Shown here: positions 55,822 to 63,688 of the stretch, in pieces
Layout: every line of letters starts with the position of its first letter
How positions within the stretch are numbered: position 1 is the first letter of the stretch
NCBI GenBank assembly: GCA_021463865.1
Contig: JAJTXY010000008.1
Coordinates: 62,001-126,000 of the forward strand
DNA from: Anaerolineae bacterium
Lineage (GTDB): Bacteria > Chloroflexota > Anaerolineae > Aggregatilineales > J027
DNA: 64,000 bases
Direction of reading: 5' to 3'
Notes under the pieces: model-generated
What the model saw: the letters and a program-made list of their open reading frames with translations, nothing else
Told to the model about the DNA's origin: nothing
The model's database searches: none
Made by a program: the position numbers and the translations under genes

Positions 55822-56403
55822 TTAGTGAATATGTTTGGGGTCTGATTTCACGGACCACTCAAAAATCTGCCAACCTGCGCGGGCAGAATTGACTGTCAGC
55901 GCGTAGATCCAATCCAAAATCATGTCGTGCAGTTTTTCGGTTAACAAAACGTCCTCGTACAAGCGGCCCGCCGTCTCACGCGATGCCCGCAGCACTTCCA
56001 ACAGAACCATCCGCTCGTCTTCTTCAATCGAGACCCCTTGTTCAATCACATACATCAACACACGCTCTGGATGAAGCAGGTGATAATCATCCAACCTGTC
56101 AGCAGGCATTAAATGGGTGACATCGAGGTGATACATTTCTTCAAACATCACCACAATCTTTTGTCGAATATCAAAATGGTAGGCTTTTAGAGTCAAGAGA
56201 CGCTGCTGCAAATCGTTGGCAATATCTGTCAGGAGTTGGATTTGTGGCGGATCATAGGCCAACTGCTGCTCGATAAATCGCTCCAACGGCAAAAGATTAC
56301 CCTCTGCCAAACAGCGGTCATAGAGGTTAATCGCCTCTAGTCGCAAATGATTGAGTTCGAGCATCGAGAGTAGATCGGTGTGAGTTGTGGTTGTTTCAAA
56401 CAT
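55822..56403 (-). CDS. Helical protein of unknown function
   Basis: A 193-residue soluble, mostly helical, acidic protein (MLELNHLRLEAINLYDRCLA; LTDIANDLQQRLLTLKAYHF; DERMVLLEVLRASRETAGRL). No signal, membrane segment, cysteine cluster or catalytic motif that I recognise. It is in a compact run: DUF971 gene, 18 nt, this gene, 18 nt, hpt. AGGT about 12 nt upstream is the only Shine-Dalgarno candidate. No function can be given. Confidence 0.7.
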   Translation of the reverse strand: MFETTTTHTDLLSMLELNHLRLEAINLYDRCLAEGNLLPLERFIEQQLAYDPPQIQLLTDIANDLQQRLLTLKAYHFDIRQKIVVMFEEMYHLDVTHLMPADRLDDYHLLHPERVLMYVIEQGVSIEEDERMVLLEVLRASRETAGRLYEDVLLTEKLHDMILDWIYALTVNSARAGWQIFEWSVKSDPKHIH

Positions 56404-56421
56404 AGTGTTCAGATACCTGTA

Positions 56422-56763
56422 TTATGAATTGTCAGTGGACGGGGCAGGGCAGAGATGGTAAAGGAGTTCCCATGTATAAATGCCAGTGTGATGACCATCA
56501 TCCCAAAAAAACTGTAAAGCATAGTTGCCCACTAATTCTAAACGCTCGGCTTTATACGAACGGGCAGGTGTCAGGCTCAAAATATCCTTGGGGGCATTTT
56601 GCATTCCCATATTATGATGTCCACCCCGACACTCAACACATGGACAGGCTTCGCGCAAATGGCTCAAGGGATACACACATGTCTGTCCGGTTGACCATTC
56701 AATCCTTAGGTGGCCCTGTGTACGGTCTAGGGTTATATTGGTGGGGCGCAAATCATCTGCCAC
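56422..56763 (-). CDS. DUF971-domain protein
   Basis: A 113-residue protein of the DUF971/GBBH-like N-terminal family. LRIEWSTGQTCVYPLSHLRE, ACPCVECRGG (Cys ligands) and ALQFFWDDGHHTGIYTWELL match. Members are linked to Fe-S cluster or metal handling, but no assignment is firm here. The start is GTG 56763 with AGGAG about 11 nt upstream. It is the first gene of the run that leads to hpt and cca. Confidence 0.88.
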   Translation of the reverse strand: MADDLRPTNITLDRTQGHLRIEWSTGQTCVYPLSHLREACPCVECRGGHHNMGMQNAPKDILSLTPARSYKAERLELVGNYALQFFWDDGHHTGIYTWELLYHLCPAPSTDNS

Positions 56764-56844
56764 TACTGCTTTATCTCCTAATGATTCAGATTATCTGTTG
56801 CTCACTTTGGACGACTATCGCGGCCTTATTGTTTCATCGCCGTT

Positions 56845-57279
56845 TCATTGCTTCATTTCTTTGGCGGCAGCAATCCATTCTTCAAGCTGTTCCATCGAGC
56901 CAATACCGGCAGATTTCTCTCTTAGCTCATTCGCATCAGCCGCCGCTAATCCATTAAAGGTCGTAATCCCAATTGCGGCCAGCGCTTCAGCTTTCTTCGG
57001 CCCAATTCCCTTGATCACCGTCAGGTCATCCGCAGTAGCTTTGGATTTGACCTTGATTTCCGGCCTCGGTTTAACTGCTGGTTCCGGCTCGGCAATCGCT
57101 TCAAAGGCTTCCGGGGGCAGGGTAATGACTGGTTCAATCGCGGGTTCGTTCGGGGTCAAATTCGGGGTGGGGAGACTTCTTTTAGAATGTCTTTCTTGCT
57201 GTGATAGCCACCACCCGACCACCAAACTGATACCTAATCCGGTAACGAATAATCCCAATCCTTTTAGTATTCGCATCAT
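56845..57279 (-). CDS. Membrane-anchored helix-hairpin-helix protein
   Basis: A 144-residue protein. One N-terminal membrane helix (LKGLGLFVTGLGISLVVGWW), a Pro/Glu/Ala linker and a C-terminal helix-hairpin-helix domain (DDLTVIKGIGPKKAEALAAI, FNGLAAADANELREKSAGIG) like that of DUF4332 or predicted nuclease proteins. It may bind DNA or RNA at the membrane. ATG 57279 has AGGGTAGG directly upstream. Confidence 0.78.
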   Translation of the reverse strand: MMRILKGLGLFVTGLGISLVVGWWLSQQERHSKRSLPTPNLTPNEPAIEPVITLPPEAFEAIAEPEPAVKPRPEIKVKSKATADDLTVIKGIGPKKAEALAAIGITTFNGLAAADANELREKSAGIGSMEQLEEWIAAAKEMKQ

Positions 57280-57503
57280 CCTACCCTCATGTTTTAGATT
57301 TTACACCAGAATGAAGAGAGTATTGATAGTCCTAAGGCGCTTAACTCAAAATTTCACAAAAGATTCAAAACTTGTATTGTATTCTCCGCAAAAGGGAATG
57401 TCAAAATACGCTTTTCAAAATGGTTCTGAAATATCCTAACTATGAAATTGTTGTCGAACAGTCTCGTTGGCAGTACGTTAGTAATCTTAAGAATACGCGA
57501 CTA

Positions 57504-57533
57504 TTGCTTTTTCTACCCTAAATGATTTATACT
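57504..57533 (+). promoter_or_regulatory. Candidate promoter of the BTAD regulator gene
   Basis: TTGCTT (57504-57509), an 18-nt spacer and TATACT (57528-57533). It implies a leader of about 110 nt before the ATG at 57649. The rest of the 57280-57503 gap shows no structure that I recognise. Confidence 0.4.
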
Positions 57534-57583
57534 ACATACTATGCCAGTGGGTCGTAAAATCCCCTGTCATGCCTGTTAATATT

Positions 57584-57625
57584 CTTAGCAAAAAGCTAGG
57601 TTTTTTGAGCCAAACAATCTAGCTT
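57584..57625 (+). promoter_or_regulatory. Terminator/antiterminator pair in the leader of the BTAD gene
   Basis: CTTAGC (57584-57589) can pair with GCTAGG (57595-57600), followed by TTTTTT, an intrinsic terminator. AAGCTAG (57593-57599) can instead pair with CTAGCTT (57619-57625), exactly complementary over 7 bp. Both use GCTAG, so the two hairpins exclude each other. The layout fits transcription attenuation; no ligand or peptide is recognised. Confidence 0.4.
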
Positions 57626-57648
57626 GTTATTGTGACCGGGAGGGAACA

Positions 57649-58926
57649 ATGGCATTACAAACGTTAGTTGCAGATACCTATGCAGCATTTCAGAAATATG
57701 CTGCGGAGGCCCAAATTATTCTTCTCCATCCGCAAAGCCGTCTACGTTCGATGCTGGTCGCACACCTCTTGAACGAAGCACCGCTACCGACCTTCTATTA
57801 TGCGATGGGTCCAGATGACATCAACCTAGATGCCTTTCTCGATGGCTTCTCCCACGACATGGCTGTACAACATCCTACTTTCGGGCGACATCTATACCAG
57901 CTATGGCAAAATTCGCGTGACAATACACAGGCACGCATCAACGCCTTTGTCAACGATCTTGCCGAACTTCATGAAGGGCCATTCATCCTCATCTTAGATG
58001 AATTTGATGCCAGCAATGAAGCCGATGACATTCAGGTTTTTTGGGAGCGCGTCGTTCACTACCTGCCCAATCACTGCCAACTGGTCATCAACAGCCGCAC
58101 GATTCCACGTATGCCTTGGATTTCCATGATTGCGCGTCGCCAAGCCGTGATTTTAAAGGATACCGAAATCATCGGGGAAAACTTCTATCGTATCCAAACC
58201 GACTCCCCGGTTGCCCAACTCGATGCGCTGGGGCTTGGGCCGGGTTTCGTCTATAAAGATGAAAACTCAATCGAAGAATGGGAAGGCCACCTACCGCGCC
58301 TATTGTTCTTCTTTGTGCTTGACCGTCCTATCGTCACCCGTTCCGAAATCTGTGGGACGTTTTGGCCGGATTTGGACAGTGACCAAGCGGTTAATGTGTT
58401 CCATGTCACCAAACGCCGTCTGCATAAGGCCCTCGGCTTCGACGTGCTGGTACACCAAGATGGTTACTATCAAATCAACCCCGAAGCACGGGTGGAATAT
58501 GATGTGGAGCGTTTTGTAACGGCGCTCGTCAAGGGCCGTCAATCCAGTTCTTATACTGAAGGCTTGCCCTATTGGCAGGAAGCCGCCGAGTTATATCGTG
58601 GGCCATTCCTACAGGGACACACCGAATCGTGGATTAAAGAACGCCGCGAGGATTTCCAAGCCGGGTATCTGGAAGCCATGACCAATATCGCCAAAGTACG
58701 GTTGGAAGAAGGCCGCGAAGAACAAGCCCTTGCCCTACTCCTGCGTGCCGCCAGCGAAAACGACACCTATGAACCCATCCATCGGGAAATCATGAAACTG
58801 TATGCCCGTTTGGGTCGCCGCAGCGAGGCCGCCGGACACTATCAACGCTTGATGGACACCCTGCGCAGCAATGGTCTCCAGCCTTCTGCCCAGACTCAAT
58901 CCGTCTATGCGGATATTATGTCCTAA
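57649..58926 (+). CDS. BTAD-type transcriptional regulator with degenerate ATPase domain
   Basis: A 425-residue regulator of the AfsR/MalT kind. Residues about 1-190 have STAND-ATPase character (FILILDEFDASN is a Walker-B-like motif), but the P-loop GxxGxGK[ST] is missing; the region reads IILLHPQSRLRSMLVAHLLN. About 215-285 is a winged helix (VTRSEICGTFWPDLDSDQAV), and about 285-425 is the BTAD of TPR-like helices (EALALLLRAASENDTYEPIH, LGRRSEAAGHYQRLMDTLR). ATG 57649 has GGGAGGG about 5 nt upstream. It probably activates unknown genes. Confidence 0.85.
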   Translation: MALQTLVADTYAAFQKYAAEAQIILLHPQSRLRSMLVAHLLNEAPLPTFYYAMGPDDINLDAFLDGFSHDMAVQHPTFGRHLYQLWQNSRDNTQARINAFVNDLAELHEGPFILILDEFDASNEADDIQVFWERVVHYLPNHCQLVINSRTIPRMPWISMIARRQAVILKDTEIIGENFYRIQTDSPVAQLDALGLGPGFVYKDENSIEEWEGHLPRLLFFFVLDRPIVTRSEICGTFWPDLDSDQAVNVFHVTKRRLHKALGFDVLVHQDGYYQINPEARVEYDVERFVTALVKGRQSSSYTEGLPYWQEAAELYRGPFLQGHTESWIKERREDFQAGYLEAMTNIAKVRLEEGREEQALALLLRAASENDTYEPIHREIMKLYARLGRRSEAAGHYQRLMDTLRSNGLQPSAQTQSVYADIMS

Positions 58927-58935
58927 AAATCAAAT

Positions 58936-58968
58936 GGGGCATGTCATCATAAGAGATGCCCCCCTTTT
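58936..58968 (+). terminator. Rho-independent terminator
   Basis: GGGGCAT (58936-58942) pairs with ATGCCCC (58956-58962), followed by CCTTTT. It ends the BTAD gene transcript. Confidence 0.75.
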
Positions 58969-59001
58969 CCATTTCTCAACACCTATCCCCTTCACCAACT
59001 G

Positions 59002-59114
59002 ATACCAGATTCGGGTAAAGGGTAGGTCTTAGCCCTACCCCTACGAAATGGGGTGGTAGGGGTCAGTCTGAGCCTGACCCTGTTTTTCATCCATCAATCA
59101 CCCGAATCTGGTAT
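59002..59114. repeat. MITE-like or REP-like inverted-repeat element, 113 bp
   Basis: A 15-bp perfect terminal inverted repeat, ATACCAGATTCGGGT (59002-59016) and ACCCGAATCTGGTAT (59100-59114), encloses two small hairpins. These are GGGTAGG...CCTACCC and GGGTCAG...CTGACCC with loops TCTTAGC and TCTGAGC. ACCCCTA (59037-59043) pairs with TAGGGGT (59057-59063). No coding capacity and no target-site duplication identified. Non-autonomous mobile element or structured repeat. Confidence 0.6.
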
Positions 59115-59187
59115 GACTTGCCGCAAATGGGGTTGTCTACTACACTCAACAGCACTTTTGATCTTCTAATGCAGACGGATATGGGTC

Positions 59188-59856
59188 ATGACTCTACCAT
59201 TTGAACTTACCACCATGCCAGAACAGGCGCTTGATATTCTACGCTACATGGGGCGTATCCAAATAGATAACATCCACGCTGACGCCCTCATGAATGGTCT
59301 AGGCATGTCCGAGCGGTCATTTAGCAAGGGCATCAAACGCCTTGTCACCAAAAGTTATATGGCAATGGATGAAGCCCGTTATTACCGCGTCACTCAAAAG
59401 GGCTATCAGGCTATTGAAGACATTAATGCCTATGATGCCACTGCCCCTGCAGATGCCGGCAAACATTACGCCGTCCTCGCTTATGATCTTTGTGCTGTCG
59501 TCCCGCTACCTAGAGCCATTAATCAATCCTCTCGTTGGCTACTCGGGCTAGAACCCGACCCGATGGAAACGGAAACCATCAGCGAACCGACACCGATTTT
59601 GCTGCGGGTGAGTGCCAATGGCGGTGAGGTCTCGCCCGCCGAATTGACCTTGACCCTTACACCAGAAACACCCTCGCAATTTGCGGAATTGAATCTAACG
59701 GCCTATCAAACGCCGATGCGATTGCGGGTTGAGGTTTTCCAATTGATGGAGATGAATGAACCTTACGTCTCAGGCGGGATGTATTTTGACGTGGAAGTGA
59801 GCACCTCGTCGCAGCAGCGTGCCCTGCATACCACGATTTCAGTGGCCCAAATTTAG
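59188..59856 (+). CDS. Possible winged-helix protein with beta-rich C-terminus
   Basis: A 222-residue protein. The first 90 residues (LDILRYMGRIQIDNIHADAL, RSFSKGIKRLVTKSYMAMDE, YYRVTQKGYQAIEDI) have the pattern of a winged-helix DNA-binding domain. The remainder is beta-rich (LLRVSANGGEVSPAELTLTL, GGMYFDVEVSTSSQQRALHT), an uncertain interaction domain. ATG 59188 has GGATATGGG upstream. Convergent with the anti-sigma gene with a 4-nt gap. Function uncertain. Confidence 0.65.
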   Translation: MTLPFELTTMPEQALDILRYMGRIQIDNIHADALMNGLGMSERSFSKGIKRLVTKSYMAMDEARYYRVTQKGYQAIEDINAYDATAPADAGKHYAVLAYDLCAVVPLPRAINQSSRWLLGLEPDPMETETISEPTPILLRVSANGGEVSPAELTLTLTPETPSQFAELNLTAYQTPMRLRVEVFQLMEMNEPYVSGGMYFDVEVSTSSQQRALHTTISVAQI

Positions 59857-59860
59857 CAGA

Positions 59861-60448
59861 CTAGGCTTGTTCGGATGATGCGCCAGCTTTGGCAAGGCCA
59901 TTGAAGAACCAGAATAAATACCCCGAAAGGGCTGTAAAGGGCAAAATCGCTATGACCATGAGCAAAGCAATCGGCAGGCTAATACTAGGATTTTGTACCC
60001 AGACAGCCACTGTCTCAATTGCACGACTGACCTCCCGAATCAGCGTGACCCGCAGGCTTTGATTCACAATCGCCTGTGTCGTCAAAAACAGGATCGTTCC
60101 CAAAATCGGAATCGTCACCAACGCAGCGGCGGTCAGTCCCAAAACGATGCCAGTACCCTCGGAATAGGTGGGGTACAGTTGGGCCTGTTTTTTTATCAAC
60201 GCCAGTACCCGATCCGCAAACCCACGCGGGGAAGCTACCACCGGGGCGGTCTTCAACAAATGATCCACCTGTTGAAATGCGGCATCCGAGGCCTGTTTAG
60301 TGTTATCTTGAATATTTTCCTGCGTGTTCTCGGCTGGTGCCGCCAAACGTTGGCCTGCTTGTAAGCGGGTCTCCTCTGGCTCATGCACCACCTCATCTTC
60401 AAGATGATCGAACTTCTTCCGCATTGGGTCTTGTTCTAAACGCGACAT
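59861..60448 (-). CDS. Putative anti-sigma factor, membrane protein
   Basis: A 195-residue protein. A charged soluble N-terminus with VASPRGFADRVLALIKKQA (a helix common ahead of anti-sigma membrane segments) is followed by membrane helices at about 105-130 (VLGLTAAALVTIPILGTILF) and about 160-185 (LPIALLMVIAILPFTALSGY). The zinc-binding HxxxCxxC of typical anti-sigma proteins is absent. The anti-sigma role rests mainly on its position 39 nt after the ECF sigma gene. Confidence 0.65.
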   Translation of the reverse strand: MSRLEQDPMRKKFDHLEDEVVHEPEETRLQAGQRLAAPAENTQENIQDNTKQASDAAFQQVDHLLKTAPVVASPRGFADRVLALIKKQAQLYPTYSEGTGIVLGLTAAALVTIPILGTILFLTTQAIVNQSLRVTLIREVSRAIETVAVWVQNPSISLPIALLMVIAILPFTALSGYLFWFFNGLAKAGASSEQA

Positions 60449-60487
60449 TGGGTGTAATCCTACTTTTCTCAGCTATTCCAACACGTC

Positions 60488-61090
60488 TCAACTTGCCAAC
60501 AGCGGCTGCAAAATCATCTGGGCTTCTGAATCTTCTAACAACTCGACCAGCGCTTGCCGGGCGCGAAACAGACGGCTTTTCACCGCACTCTCTGTGGTTT
60601 CCAACATCTCCGACATTTCTTGATACGATAGGTCATACCAATAGCGCAGCACCACCGCCACCCGATAATCGGGGGCGAGTTGATTAAGTAGTTTCTGTAT
60701 AAGGGCGCTGCGTTCTTCTTCTAACATTTGTTGTTCGGGGTCGGGCTGGTCACTGATAAGGGCGGGATGCGGTGGCAGCGGCTCATCAATAGATAACAAG
60801 GTCAGACGGCGTTTGCGCAACCGATCAATACAGTGGTTGGAAGCGATTGAAAACAACCATGTCTTAAAAGATCGCCCCCGGTCATAGGATGCCAAATTGC
60901 TGTAGGCGCGTATAAATGCTTCTTGGGCCGCATCTTCAGCCTCAGCCCCATCCCCCAACATACGATAGCATAAATTGAAGATAGGCCGTTCATACAGCCG
61001 AATCAGTTCACCAAACGCCTCAACATCGCCATGTAGGGTCTTTTCTAAAAGGACGTTTTCTTGTTCAACCAACATCTCGGGCAAAATCAT
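60488..61090 (-). CDS. ECF-type RNA polymerase sigma factor
   Basis: A 200-residue extracytoplasmic-function sigma factor. Region 2 (VEAFGELIRLYERPIFNLCY, AEDAAQEAFIRAYSNLASYD, FKTWLFSIASNHCIDRLRKR) and region 4 (LAPDYRVAVVLRYWYDLSYQ, EMLETTESAVKSRLFRARQA) are intact. It directs RNA polymerase to a small regulon after an envelope signal. The start is uncertain: ATG 61090 is used; ATG 61138 and 61075 are alternatives. Transcribed with the putative anti-sigma gene. Confidence 0.92.
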   Translation of the reverse strand: MILPEMLVEQENVLLEKTLHGDVEAFGELIRLYERPIFNLCYRMLGDGAEAEDAAQEAFIRAYSNLASYDRGRSFKTWLFSIASNHCIDRLRKRRLTLLSIDEPLPPHPALISDQPDPEQQMLEEERSALIQKLLNQLAPDYRVAVVLRYWYDLSYQEMSEMLETTESAVKSRLFRARQALVELLEDSEAQMILQPLLAS

Positions 61091-61221
61091 TGCATGGATT
61101 CCCGCCGTCAATTTCAAATTAGGGGGATGGCATCCCATCTATATTTTATACGGGATGTCAATTAAAAGGTTGCACCATTTTCATTGTCGGCAACCTTCCT
61201 GTGCAAAGTGTGAGGTTTGGC

Positions 61222-62643
61222 CTAAACAGCGGCTTGGTGGATGTGTTTTCGTAGGTCTTCGACTTCGCGGCGCATATCTGAATTGGTCTCGATTTCTTCG
61301 GCGACCTTCTTATAGCCGTGTACCATTGTGCTGTGGTTGCGTCCACCAAAGGCATCACCAATTTCCGGCCATGAGGCTTGAGTTTCCTCACGAGCCAGAT
61401 AAATCGCCAACTGTCGGATATAGCTGACATCTTTGGTGCGGCGTTTGCTCAGGATGTCATCTAGCGACAATTGATAGAAACGCGCCGTTGCCTGCAAAAC
61501 ATCGCTCAGGCTGATCTGACGCTTCACAGCAGATACATCGCGGCGGGGCAGCGCATTTGGCACAGGGATACTGCCTTGTTTTTCGGCCAATATCTGTTCC
61601 GCAACTTCAATGGTCAAATGGTTGCCCATCAGCGTCTTATAGGCCAACACTTGGGTAAGTGTGCCTTCGAGATCGCGGATGCTGGCATAGGTATAGCTGG
61701 CAATTAGATGGGCGATTTCATGGGGCAGGGGGTGGCCCTTCATCTCCGACTTGTCGTTCAATATCGCCAAACGGGTCTCATAGGAAGGGGTCAAAATTTC
61801 GACCTGCAATCCCCACTCAAAGCGTGAACGAAGCCGATCATCTAATCCTTTAATCGCCTGTGGCCGTCGGTCTGAGGCAATGACGACCTGTTTGCCTTGT
61901 TCGCGCAGGGCATTAAACGTATGGAAAAATTCTTCCTGTGTGCTGTCCTTGCCTGCCATAAACTGCACATCATCAATCAGCAGCACATCCACCCCGCGAT
62001 AATAGTCACGGAAATCTGAGGTGGTCTTGCCGCGTATCGCCTCTACCAAATTATTCATGAACTGCTCAGAGGTGGCATACAACACCCTGAGACCCCGCTG
62101 ACGACAGGCATTGCCAATCGCGTGCAGCAAATGGGTTTTCCCAAGCCCCGAATTTCCATATATATAGAGTGGGTTATAGACCTGCCCCGGATTGACCGAA
62201 ACGGCTTGGGCGCCAGCTTGGGCCATTTGATTGCTGGGGCCAACCACAAAATTCTCGAACGTATATGCCGAATTTAACTGGGGATTCCAGTCATCCGTCG
62301 GTAGCGCTTCCTCTACATAAATCGAGCTGTAGTGAGGTTCTGTCGAATATTCGGATCCGCTGGGCTGAGTATCATCATCATAGAACTCGTGGCGAGGGCG
62401 ATTCTGTACCACAAACTGAATCTCGACCTGCTCGTGAAACACCGAACATAAGGTGTGTTTAACAGCCCGATAGAGCTTTTGTTCCAGCCAGTCTTTGGCA
62501 TATCCATTGCGTACGCGAACCGTAAAAACCTTATCGTCATACGATAGGAATTTGGCATCGCGCAGCCATGTATCGTAAGTGCTGCGGTGGAGTTGTAGTT
62601 GGAGTTGGCCTAACGCTGCAAGCCAAGCATCTTCAGGTTTCAT
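61222..62643 (-). CDS. dnaA: Chromosomal replication initiator DnaA
   Basis: Opens the replication origin. 473 residues: domain I (DAWLAALGQLQLQLHRSTYD), AAA+ domain with Walker A GNSGLGKTHLLHAIG (about 160), Walker B VLLIDDVQFMAGK and arginine-finger region, and the DNA-binding helix-turn-helix signature GGRNHSTMVHGYKK near the C-terminus. ATG 62643 is used; upstream in-frame TTG/GTG starts lack support. Long non-coding region upstream probably contains the origin. Confidence 0.97.
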   Translation of the reverse strand: MKPEDAWLAALGQLQLQLHRSTYDTWLRDAKFLSYDDKVFTVRVRNGYAKDWLEQKLYRAVKHTLCSVFHEQVEIQFVVQNRPRHEFYDDDTQPSGSEYSTEPHYSSIYVEEALPTDDWNPQLNSAYTFENFVVGPSNQMAQAGAQAVSVNPGQVYNPLYIYGNSGLGKTHLLHAIGNACRQRGLRVLYATSEQFMNNLVEAIRGKTTSDFRDYYRGVDVLLIDDVQFMAGKDSTQEEFFHTFNALREQGKQVVIASDRRPQAIKGLDDRLRSRFEWGLQVEILTPSYETRLAILNDKSEMKGHPLPHEIAHLIASYTYASIRDLEGTLTQVLAYKTLMGNHLTIEVAEQILAEKQGSIPVPNALPRRDVSAVKRQISLSDVLQATARFYQLSLDDILSKRRTKDVSYIRQLAIYLAREETQASWPEIGDAFGGRNHSTMVHGYKKVAEEIETNSDMRREVEDLRKHIHQAAV

Positions 62644-63359
62644 CACACCGTACTCGATATTAGATAGCAAAAATACAAACAAGTCGTCTCAGCAGCAGGC
62701 AAATAGATAGACATCCACTCTTAATAAGGTGGTTAAGCGACTTATAGTTGGCGTTTGCCGAGTGCTTTTTTGACCGGATACAGGGAGTGAATGAGGCCAA
62801 TATGTGGAATCTAGGCTCAAGAAGATTGGGAAAGTTGAGCCTTGGGGTTGCCTCTCATCGGTTCACTCCGAAAAGTTTAAATGATTTTACCATTCACACT
62901 GAAAAGGGGCAACAGATTGGAGGGGCAGATTGCTATATTTTCGAATTTTTTAAGGTAACAGCACTAGTCATATGAAATGAATTCGTTCTTTTTTTACAAC
63001 AGACCAAATGTTCGCTATTCTAATACAATAGCACCCCCCATATATGGTGGTGGATGGTGAGTCAACACCCACCTGTGGGAGTTAGGTTAAGTAAAATTTA
63101 TATAACTCTCCACAACCTTAAATTTTTCGACTACCCCCAACTTCCCCCTTGACTAACATAGAAATGGTGTTCAAGCCCTTACCGCCTAGACCACGAATTT
63201 TGTCAAAATATCCATATCTATCTATGCTTTTAAGCATATTAAACAGATGACACACATCACTACTTAATTGCCCTCTATTGGTCGGGGCTTTAAGTCGTTA
63301 TATACTCACTTTGAACACTGTGTTAATCGTTGAATAAATAGAAGAAATCAGGCAAGCAC
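62644..63359. other. Long intergenic region next to dnaA, candidate replication origin
   Basis: 716 bp without a gene between dnaA and spoVS. It holds an AT-rich stretch (63090-63127), a small hairpin TATGCTT/AAGCATA (63223-63238), a palindrome CCATATATGG near 63039-63050 and near-matches to DnaA boxes (CTCTCCACA at 63106-63114; TGTGGGAGT at 63074-63082). I see no cluster of exact TTATNCACA boxes, so the origin call is tentative and rests mostly on position. Confidence 0.35.
63278..63306 (+). promoter_or_regulatory. Candidate promoter of spoVS
   Basis: TTGGTC (63278-63283), a 17-nt spacer and TATACT (63301-63306), giving a 5' leader of about 47 nt before the ATG at 63360. Confidence 0.45.
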
Positions 63360-63683
63360 ATGGACGCGCTACATTCAACCCACCCATTTGAAGAACATCT
63401 TACAGAAGACCTTGGTCAATCCGGCCTGATTAAAGTCTCTGCCCACTCCCGCTCGACGGCTGTGGCGGGTGCAATTGCAGGGGTAATCCGGGAACACCAT
63501 CGTGCCGAAATTCAAGCGATTGGTGCAGGGGCGGTCTATCAAACCGTCAAAGCCATCGCCATCGCCCGCAATTACCTTGCTGAAGAATATACCATTACTG
63601 GCATTCCGATCTTCACTGAGGTTATGATTAACGGTCAAGAGCGCACTGCTATCCGTTTTATCATGGAAGGTACAGCCTGTTAA
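63360..63683 (+). CDS. spoVS: SpoVS-family protein
   Basis: A 107-residue protein with the SpoVS/Alba-like fold pattern: LIKVSAHSRSTAVAGAIAGV, EIQAIGAGAVYQTVKAIAIA and INGQERTAIRFIMEG. It is related to the Bacillus stage V sporulation protein S, but many non-sporulating Chloroflexota and other bacteria also have it; it may bind nucleic acid or act in cell division. ATG 63360 has AGG about 6 nt upstream. It lies just beyond the long dnaA intergenic region. Confidence 0.9.
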   Translation: MDALHSTHPFEEHLTEDLGQSGLIKVSAHSRSTAVAGAIAGVIREHHRAEIQAIGAGAVYQTVKAIAIARNYLAEEYTITGIPIFTEVMINGQERTAIRFIMEGTAC

Positions 63684-63688
63684 ATACA

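Noticed and set aside
62644-63359. Firm annotation of oriC
   Set aside because: No cluster of exact TTATNCACA boxes by eye, so it is listed only as a candidate.
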